40,894 nt of DNA from contig CAIKKE010000123.1 in NCBI GenBank assembly GCA_903827925.1, positions 1-40,894 on the forward strand. The letters are read 5' to 3'. A model generated the notes under the pieces. It was not told the DNA's origin and made no database searches. It saw only the letters and a list, made by a program, of their open reading frames with translations. Positions 35,655 through 40,894 of this stretch are shown one piece after another. Origin of the DNA: an uncultured Francisellaceae bacterium (GTDB lineage: Bacteria > Pseudomonadota > Gammaproteobacteria > UBA6186 > Azoamicaceae). Numbering within the stretch: the stretch's first letter is position 1; every line of letters begins with the position of its first letter. The position numbers and the translations under genes are program-made.

Positions 35655-37094
35655 CTAATTATCTTCTAAAAAATCTGCAATATCGATGATGCGATAAAAG
35701 TAAGGGTTTGTGGCGACAGAAGAAGCAACACCGCTTAAATGAAACAACACCGCAACTTTTGCAAATCCCTTAGGCGTCTTTAATCTTGATATCTTGTCTT
35801 GCATTTCAGTAATGATTTCGCCACTTATTTCACCTTTTTTGAATTTGCACTCACAAATAAACAAGCTGTTCGTTTTGGTCTGCACTAGATAATCAATTTG
35901 ACAACCTTGTTGAGTTGTCGTTTTTGTTTGCCTATAAGGTCCGCTACGCACAATATCAACGGGTGAAATGCCTAATTTTTGAAGCAACAGTGGACGGTTT
36001 TGTAAAAGCAATGCCTCAAGTTGCAGACCCATATGCGTTTCAAATCCTGGCATGGTAGATAGCTGCACTTGATCGAATCCACCATCAGAAATAGCGCCCA
36101 GATTTGGCTCTATGACTTTGAGATAAAACCTCATATATGGGTCTGATATTCTATATAAGCTTTGTTTTAAGGGGTTTGCCGTTTTAAACGACCATAGTGA
36201 TTGTTTAACAACAAAGCCTGCAACAATGAGATGGTCCATCATTTGGCTTAGAGTGCCGCTGTGAGCAAATTCTATGTTTCGTCTAATTTCCGATAAAGTT
36301 CTAGCGCCATCTTTAAGACTGTCTAGGATTTTTTTATATGTAGCACCCTTGCCATTAAAGAGATCGTGAAAAATACGATCGAATTCGGTAACAAGTAATC
36401 CGCTTTTCTCAAAAGCAAGTTGCTTGATATTATCATCAGCCGTCATAATAGGATTGAATTGCTCCAAATACCATGGCACACCGCCCACAATGCTGAGTAG
36501 TTTATACATATCATAATGAGAAAGCTGCATACTGAGCGTCCTTAAAAGCTCAGCGCTTTCAGGAATGGATAGTGGCTCCAAGCTAATCGTTAAATTGACG
36601 CGCCCAAAAAATGCCGTGCTCTTTAAAATATTTTCTTCAATCCAAGTTGACACCGATCCACAAAACACAAGAAGCATATGACCAGTTTGTTTATCCCACC
36701 AAGCCTTGAGTTTAGGGATAAAGCTAGGGTCTTTTGATCCCATCCACGAAATCTCATCAAGCAGGATGATGTCCCCAGGCTTAATATGGAGGCTCAAATG
36801 CTCAAAGGCATCACTCCAATCCAAGAAAGTCATGGGCGGAATTTTGAGCATCAATGCGAGTTGCCGTGCAAAATTATCCCTTTGTTGTTGCGCGGAAATG
36901 CCATCTTCTGGGGCAAGACCTGCGAAACTCCAAAATGTTTGAGCACTAGATATTTTGGCAAATTCCACTATAAGCCTGCTTTTTCCAATTCTTCTTCGTC
37001 CTTTTACGACGACAAGGCTTGATGTTTTCTTCTTATATAGGGCTTTTAGCCGCTCTAGTTCGGCTTTTCGGCCAATAAATATGGTGTTAGACAT
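35655..37094 (-). CDS. AAA ATPase with C-terminal PD-(D/E)XK-like domain (DUF234/archaeal-type ATPase family)
   Basis: 479 aa. It begins FIGRKAELERLKALY, then Walker A KGRRRIGKSRL (G32-S39), Walker B DIILLDEIS (108-116), FCGSVSTWIEENIL (sensor-like), and LGGxP-type VGGVPWYLE. The C-terminal third contains a winged-helix-like segment and GCQIDYLVQTKTNSLFICECK, the D...ExK signature of the DUF234 nuclease-like domain. GC is about 40-43% in the lines I counted against about 23% in truA, and codons such as GCG, GGC and CTC are frequent, so it was recently transferred. Function in the family is not settled; it often occurs on islands. It begins with ATG 37094. Confidence 0.9.
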   Translation of the reverse strand: MSNTIFIGRKAELERLKALYKKKTSSLVVVKGRRRIGKSRLIVEFAKISSAQTFWSFAGLAPEDGISAQQQRDNFARQLALMLKIPPMTFLDWSDAFEHLSLHIKPGDIILLDEISWMGSKDPSFIPKLKAWWDKQTGHMLLVFCGSVSTWIEENILKSTAFFGRVNLTISLEPLSIPESAELLRTLSMQLSHYDMYKLLSIVGGVPWYLEQFNPIMTADDNIKQLAFEKSGLLVTEFDRIFHDLFNGKGATYKKILDSLKDGARTLSEIRRNIEFAHSGTLSQMMDHLIVAGFVVKQSLWSFKTANPLKQSLYRISDPYMRFYLKVIEPNLGAISDGGFDQVQLSTMPGFETHMGLQLEALLLQNRPLLLQKLGISPVDIVRSGPYRQTKTTTQQGCQIDYLVQTKTNSLFICECKFKKGEISGEIITEMQDKISRLKTPKGFAKVAVLFHLSGVASSVATNPYFYRIIDIADFLEDN

Positions 37095-37419
37095 GACAAC
37101 CCCTATAATGCTTAAGATACATTATATCATATCTCGAGCATATAATTAAGTCAAGAACGAATGCTCAAAATGATGTTTTTAGCTTTTTGAGATTTGATGA
37201 TATTACGCATCATGTACTTTAGGTTTCAAATTGCGATACCTAAGGGGCATATCATGTCCTTAAAGTTACATATAGTGTAATTTTAGGAACATGTTACATG
37301 TACCTAAAATCACGAAAATAGAGATTTTATGGACACGTTAAGCTTTGATAGAGAATCAAAAATGGTTCATTTGACGCTCTCTAAGTACGCATCTATAATG
37401 GCCGCAGAGAGTGAAAACA
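37095..37419. promoter_or_regulatory. Divergent control region with palindromic operator-like sites
   Basis: Between the ATPase gene and the 37329 ORF lie related TAGG/CCTA dyads. The best is TTTTAGG-A-ACATG-TTA-CATGT-A-CCTAAAA (37281-37309), two 13-base arms with one mismatched pair. Another is TTAGGT...ACCTAA around 37220-37245. Half-sites CATGTACTTTAGG and CATGTACCTAAAA recur in both. These look like repeated binding sites for a dimeric regulator or recombinase that is not present in the window. Confidence 0.45.
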
Positions 37420-37451
37420 TCACCATACCACTCCAGTTTGGAGTTGGTTAG
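37329..37451 (+). CDS. Short ORF (40 aa), probable 5' fragment of a lost island gene
   Basis: ATG 37329 to TAG 37449-37451 encodes MDTLSFDRESKMVHLTLSKY and a further 20 residues. Composition (ACG, CTC, GCC codons) matches the island rather than the AT-rich backbone. It has no clear ribosome site (AGAGATTTT precedes). The final codons fall where the integrase fragment on the other strand ends, which suggests both were cut at the same junction. No family recognised. Confidence 0.3.
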   Translation: MDTLSFDRESKMVHLTLSKYASIMAAESENITIPLQFGVG

Positions 37452-37632
37452 GCTGTGGTAAACGGATCTCCGTCATTACTAGTACTTTTTCTCTGCCATT
37501 GAATGTATATTTATATCTCCAGTATTTAGCACCACTAGGTGTAATTAACAAAAATAAATTTTTACCATCGCTAATTTTATATTGTTTATCTCTTGGTTTT
37601 AGATTTTTAATTTTATTATCAGTTAATTTCAT
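37420..37632 (-). pseudogene. Truncated P4-type tyrosine integrase (N-terminal arm-binding domain only)
   Basis: 70 aa. MKLTDNKIKNLKPRDKQYKI then SDGKNLFLLITPSGAKYWRYKY is the DUF4102 arm-type DNA-binding domain of phage P4-like integrases. After FNGREKVLVMTE the sequence loses similarity (IRLPQPNQLQTGVVW) and stops; the SAM-like core and the catalytic R...HxxR...Y domain are absent (intact proteins are about 400 aa). It lies 154 bp from tRNA-Ser with its start facing the tRNA, the usual arrangement for an island integrated at a tRNA. It is therefore a stump of the integrase of a former island. Confidence 0.9.
37467..37482 (-). repeat. 16-bp inverted copy of the tRNA-Ser 3' end (possible att remnant)
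   Basis: TCTCCGTCATTACTAG here is the exact reverse complement of 37776-37791, which spans the last bases of tRNA-Ser and its 3' flank. It falls within the integrase fragment exactly where integrase similarity ends. Confidence 0.6.
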
Positions 37633-37680
37633 AGGGGTATCTCCATTAGGGTACTAAAGTACCCCGTAAATATACCCCTT
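37633..37680 (-). promoter_or_regulatory. Nested dyad around the integrase ribosome site
   Basis: AGGGGTAT (37633-37640) pairs with ATACCCCT (37672-37679), and inside it GGGTAC-TAAA-GTACCC (37649-37664) forms a 6-bp hairpin. On the minus strand the GGAG ribosome site of the integrase lies between the inner hairpin and the outer arm, next to ATG 37632. Comparable GGGGTAC repeats precede many P4-type integrases; a role in limiting integrase translation or as a protein site is inferred. Confidence 0.5.
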
Positions 37681-37785
37681 TTTAATCATGGCTTTTATTG
37701 GAAGTCAGAGGTATTTAATAGATGATAATACTAAATAAATTGAGAGTTTTTGGACAAATGTGAATGTTGATAAACCTAGTAATGA

Positions 37786-37873
37786 CGGAGAGAGTGGGAT
37801 TCGAACCCACGGTACGGTATTAACGTACACACACTTTCCAGGCGTGCGCCTTAAGCCGCTCGGCCATCTCTCC
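37786..37873 (-). tRNA. tRNA-Ser (anticodon GGA)
   Basis: 88 nt on the minus strand. Acceptor arms GGAGAGA / TCTCTCC with discriminator G; D-arm TGGCCGAGCGGCTTAAGGC; anticodon arm CACGCCTGGAAAGTGTG with GGA; a long variable arm (GTACGTTAATACCGTAC) as in type II tRNAs; T-arm GTGGGTTCGAATCCCAC. CCA is not encoded (CCG is followed by TCA). It reads UCC/UCU codons. The integrase stump beside it marks it as an integration site. Confidence 0.97.
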
Positions 37874-38066
37874 TAATTTCTCACATAAGGTAAAAAAGGT
37901 TTCAATTCTATAGTAATTAATATATAATTTGCAACTTAAACTAACTATGTTTTAACTAACTATAGTTAGCAAGTTAAAATTAAAAATTAAATAAGTTTAA
38001 ATTAAGTAAGTTTAAAATAATTAAGTTTCAAAATTAAGTTATGATTAAAAAATAAGGTATTGATTG

Positions 38067-39926
38067 ATGGATACAAGTTTAACAGCAACAGCTATTCGTA
38101 ATATTGCAATTATTGCCCACGTAGATCATGGGAAAACTACATTAGTGGATAGTATGCTAAAACAAAGTGGCACTTTTCGTAATAATCAATTAATAGCTGA
38201 AAGAGCTATGGATTCTAACGATTTAGAGCGTGAACGTGGAATTACGATCTTAGCAAAATGCACTTCTTTACAATGGGCTGATCCTGAGACTAATCAAGAA
38301 ATTAGGATCAACATTGTAGATACTCCAGGGCATGCAGACTTTGGAGGAGAAGTTGAGAGGATCCTCTCTATGGTTAATGGGGTAGTATTATTAGTAGATG
38401 CTTCAGAAGGTCCTATGCCGCAAACTAAATTTGTATTATCTAAAGCTTTAAAGCTAAATTTAAATCCGATTGTAGTTATTAATAAAGTTGATCGACCTGA
38501 TAGACGAATTAGTGAAGTTGTAGATGAAGTATTTGAATTATTTATGGCATTAGAGGCCAATGATCAGCAATTAGATTTTCCAATTGTTTATGCCTCTGGA
38601 CGTGCTGGTTGGGCTAGTTTAAAATTGGAAGATAAGTCTGAAGATATTACTCCTTTATTTAATTTAATTATAAAACATGTACCTCCGCCTTTAGGAGATC
38701 CAAACGATCGATTTTCAATGTTAATTTCTACTAGAGAATATAATTCTTACCTAGGCAGAATTTTAACTGGCAGGATCTATTCTGGTACAGTAAAAACTAA
38801 TCAGAATGTAAAAGTATTAAATCGAGAAAATCAATTAATTGAAAATGCTAGGATCACTAAAATTTTATCTTTTAGAGGCTTAGAAAGAATAGCTACTGAT
38901 ATGGCGATTGCTGGTGATATTATTGCAATCTCTGGTTTAAGTAACGCAACAGTTGCAGACACAGTTTGCGATCCTGAAATACTTGTGGCAATAGACTCAA
39001 CTCCAGTAGATCCTCCAACTCTTGCCATGACTTTTTCTATAAATGATTCTCCATTAGCAGGGCAAGAGGGTTCTAAATTAACTTCTAGAGTACTTGGGGA
39101 ACGTTTAATGCGCGAAGCTGAAGGTAACGTTGCGATTAAAATAACTCAAAGTTCTGATAAAGATGCTTATGAAGTAGCAGGTAGAGGAGAGTTACAATTA
39201 GGAGTTTTAATTGAGACCATGCGAAGAGAAGGGTTTGAATTATCTATTAGTCGTCCAAGAGTTTTATATAAAGTTGATTCCAATAATATTAAATTAGAAC
39301 CTTTAGAAGAAATTCAAGTAGACGTTAATGATGAATTTGTTGGGGTAGTAGTTCAATCGCTTAGTTTAAGAAAATCAGAAATGATAGATATGCGAATTTC
39401 AGGTGCTGGTAAAACTCGGGTAACTTTTATTGGGCCATCTAGAGGCTTAATTGGTTATCATGGACTGTTTTTAACAGAAACTCGAGGGACAGGATTAATG
39501 AATAGAAGTTTTAATTCCTATGGAGCTTATCGTGGCACTATAGAAGGGCGGCGTAATGGAGTACTAGTTTCTATGGAAGATGGAAATTCTGCTGGGTATG
39601 CATTATGGAAATTAGAAGATCGTGGAAAAATGTTTATAGGGCATGGAGAAAAAGTGTATAAAGGCATGATTATTGGAGAACATAATCGAGATAATGATTT
39701 AGAAGTGAATCCAATAAAAGGCAAGCAATTAACCAATATCCGAGCTGCAAGTAAAGATGATGCGATTCGTTTAACTCCACCAGTTATTATGACTTTAGAG
39801 CAAGCAATTGCATATATAGAAGAAGATGAACGAGTAGAAGTAACTCCTAAATCTATTCGGTTGCGTAAAGTGGAATTAAATGTGACTGATCGTAAACGAT
39901 CAAGCAAAAATTCTAGTAAAGATTAA
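38067..39926 (+). CDS. typA: Translational GTPase TypA/BipA
   Basis: 619 aa from ATG 38067; the TTG at 38064 adds only one residue. A ribosome-associated GTPase acting in 50S assembly and stress response. G1 AHVDHGKTTLVD, the effector region RERGITILAK, G3 DTPGHADFGGEVER, G4 NKVDRPDR, then domain II and the C-terminal part with VTFIGPSRGLIGYHG, GTGLMNRSF and NIRAASKDDAIRLTPP. Length is at the typical value (about 605-615). The region upstream (37874-38066) is very AT-rich with no other gene. Confidence 0.97.
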   Translation: MDTSLTATAIRNIAIIAHVDHGKTTLVDSMLKQSGTFRNNQLIAERAMDSNDLERERGITILAKCTSLQWADPETNQEIRINIVDTPGHADFGGEVERILSMVNGVVLLVDASEGPMPQTKFVLSKALKLNLNPIVVINKVDRPDRRISEVVDEVFELFMALEANDQQLDFPIVYASGRAGWASLKLEDKSEDITPLFNLIIKHVPPPLGDPNDRFSMLISTREYNSYLGRILTGRIYSGTVKTNQNVKVLNRENQLIENARITKILSFRGLERIATDMAIAGDIIAISGLSNATVADTVCDPEILVAIDSTPVDPPTLAMTFSINDSPLAGQEGSKLTSRVLGERLMREAEGNVAIKITQSSDKDAYEVAGRGELQLGVLIETMRREGFELSISRPRVLYKVDSNNIKLEPLEEIQVDVNDEFVGVVVQSLSLRKSEMIDMRISGAGKTRVTFIGPSRGLIGYHGLFLTETRGTGLMNRSFNSYGAYRGTIEGRRNGVLVSMEDGNSAGYALWKLEDRGKMFIGHGEKVYKGMIIGEHNRDNDLEVNPIKGKQLTNIRAASKDDAIRLTPPVIMTLEQAIAYIEEDERVEVTPKSIRLRKVELNVTDRKRSSKNSSKD

Positions 39927-39987
39927 TATTAATAAATAGCAATAAATAGTAAATAATAATATAGTAATATAGTAAAGAATAATTAAC

Positions 39988-40863
39988 TTGTTAGATCTTA
40001 ATAAAATTATTGAAAATACTGATCTTAAATATCATAAATATTTAACTAAAGAAAAAATTATAATTTTTAAACAGATCGCATCTACTAATAGCTATTTATT
40101 AGATTGTGCGAAAAATCCAGATAATCAGTTAATCTTTTGTTTGGCTGAAATGCAAACTGCAGGTAGAGGTAGATTAAATCGTAATTGGAGCTCGCCATTA
40201 GGTAATATTTATTTATCTATATTATGGAAATTTAATCCAAATCTTAAAAATTTATTAGGATTAAGTCCTGCAATTGCTGTTGCAATTAGTCGCACTTTAG
40301 CTGCCTATGGGATTGAAAATATCAGCTTAAAATGGCCTAATGATATTTTATATGAACATAGTAAATTAGCCGGAATTTTAATTGAAACTCTCGCAGGAAT
40401 TAAACATGCTCAAGCTGTTATAGGTATAGGTATGAATATTAATAATGCTTCAATGCTAGAGGATGATTTAGCTATAAATAATACTTCGAGGTTAACAAAG
40501 TCTAATAAATTATTACCTAAACCCTTTCCTAAACAATTTCTAATGAATATTAATAATAATACTAATAATATTAATATTATTTTTGATCTTAATATATTAT
40601 TAGGTTTATTGATTACTAATATTTTAGATATTTTATTAATCTTTGAAATACAAGGGTTGGTTCCATTTGTAACAGAATGGCAACTTAAAAATTATACTTT
40701 AAATAAATTAGTAACTATATATAATCATAACGAACAATCAATTATTACAGGGTTAAATAAAGGAATAGATAATAATGGAGCTTTGATAATTGAAAAGTTC
40801 GATAATATTAATCATAAGTATGAATTAATTAAGATCTACAGTGGAGAAGTTTCTGTAAGATAA
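39988..40863 (+). CDS. birA: Biotin-[acetyl-CoA-carboxylase] ligase, catalytic-domain type
   Basis: 291 aa. It attaches biotin to the carboxylase carrier protein via biotinyl-AMP. The start is TTG 39988: a TAA lies five codons earlier in frame, and the first ATG would remove the STNSYLLD substrate motif. AGRGRLNRNWSSPLGNIYLS is the biotin/ATP loop; LKWPNDILYEHSKLAGILIE and VIGIGMNINNA follow. It lacks the N-terminal DNA-binding domain of E. coli BirA, so it should not repress bio genes. An Asn-rich insertion (NINNNTNNINIIFD, about 188-201) and the C-terminal SH3-like part (LVTIYNHNEQSIITGLNKGI) are seen. Confidence 0.93.
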   Translation: MLDLNKIIENTDLKYHKYLTKEKIIIFKQIASTNSYLLDCAKNPDNQLIFCLAEMQTAGRGRLNRNWSSPLGNIYLSILWKFNPNLKNLLGLSPAIAVAISRTLAAYGIENISLKWPNDILYEHSKLAGILIETLAGIKHAQAVIGIGMNINNASMLEDDLAINNTSRLTKSNKLLPKPFPKQFLMNINNNTNNINIIFDLNILLGLLITNILDILLIFEIQGLVPFVTEWQLKNYTLNKLVTIYNHNEQSIITGLNKGIDNNGALIIEKFDNINHKYELIKIYSGEVSVR

Positions 40864-40894
40864 GTTATAAATAAATAATATTATATACTTAATA

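Noticed and set aside
36706-37149. Three plus-strand frames across the ATPase gene start
   Set aside because: They are antisense to clear Walker A/B coding sequence; the higher GC of the gene makes such frames frequent.

Overview
The window is AT-rich bacterial DNA (about 23-28% GC in lines I counted) with features typical of Gammaproteobacteria: a class A RNase P RNA close to the E. coli form, an ftsN-like/hslV/hslU cluster, a FimV-like protein, truA, rlmN, kdsB (so LPS with Kdo) and typA. Large ankyrin-type proteins, a possible inactive OTU (deubiquitinase-like) domain and an IcmX-like exported protein suggest a host-associated, probably intracellular member of or near the Legionellales (Coxiella/Rickettsiella-like). 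That placement is an inference.

Layout. 1-11495: end of nuoD, then nuoE-F-G-H-I-J-K-L-M-N, a tightly overlapping respiratory complex I operon. 11648-17659: two adjacent genes for large ankyrin-type proteins (590 and 1403 aa), the best effector candidates; the second carries the OTU-like domain with Ala where the catalytic Cys is expected. 17839-19515: ABC half-transporter. 19529-19627: a 99-bp element with 21-bp perfect terminal inverted repeats. 19628-23632 (minus strand): IcmX-like exported protein, HIT protein, HslU, HslV and an FtsN-like SPOR protein. 23861-23979: a 119-bp MITE. 24087-26732: unknown protein, rnpB, ndk, rlmN. 26703-27375 (minus): HEPN/MNT pair of toxin-antitoxin type. 27533-30925: coiled-coil protein, Rpn-family nuclease, methyltransferase-TPR protein. 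30959-35213: kdsB, asd, fimV-like, truA. 35318-35546: remnant of an IS66-type element whose end matches the MITE. 35655-37873: a higher-GC island (about 40%) with an AAA/DUF234-type ATPase, a 40-codon ORF, operator-like dyads and a truncated P4-type integrase, next to tRNA-Ser(GGA). 38067-40863: typA and a birA-type biotin ligase.

The housekeeping part (complex I, HslUV, Kdo activation, aspartate-semialdehyde synthesis, tRNA and rRNA modification) looks intact. The accessory part shows repeated mobile-element traffic: MITE/IS66 decay, an integrase stump at a tRNA, an Rpn nuclease and a HEPN/MNT module. The main points of interest are the ankyrin/pseudo-OTU protein, the MITE and its likely parental IS remnant in the same window, the second TIR element, and the rearranged island beside tRNA-Ser.
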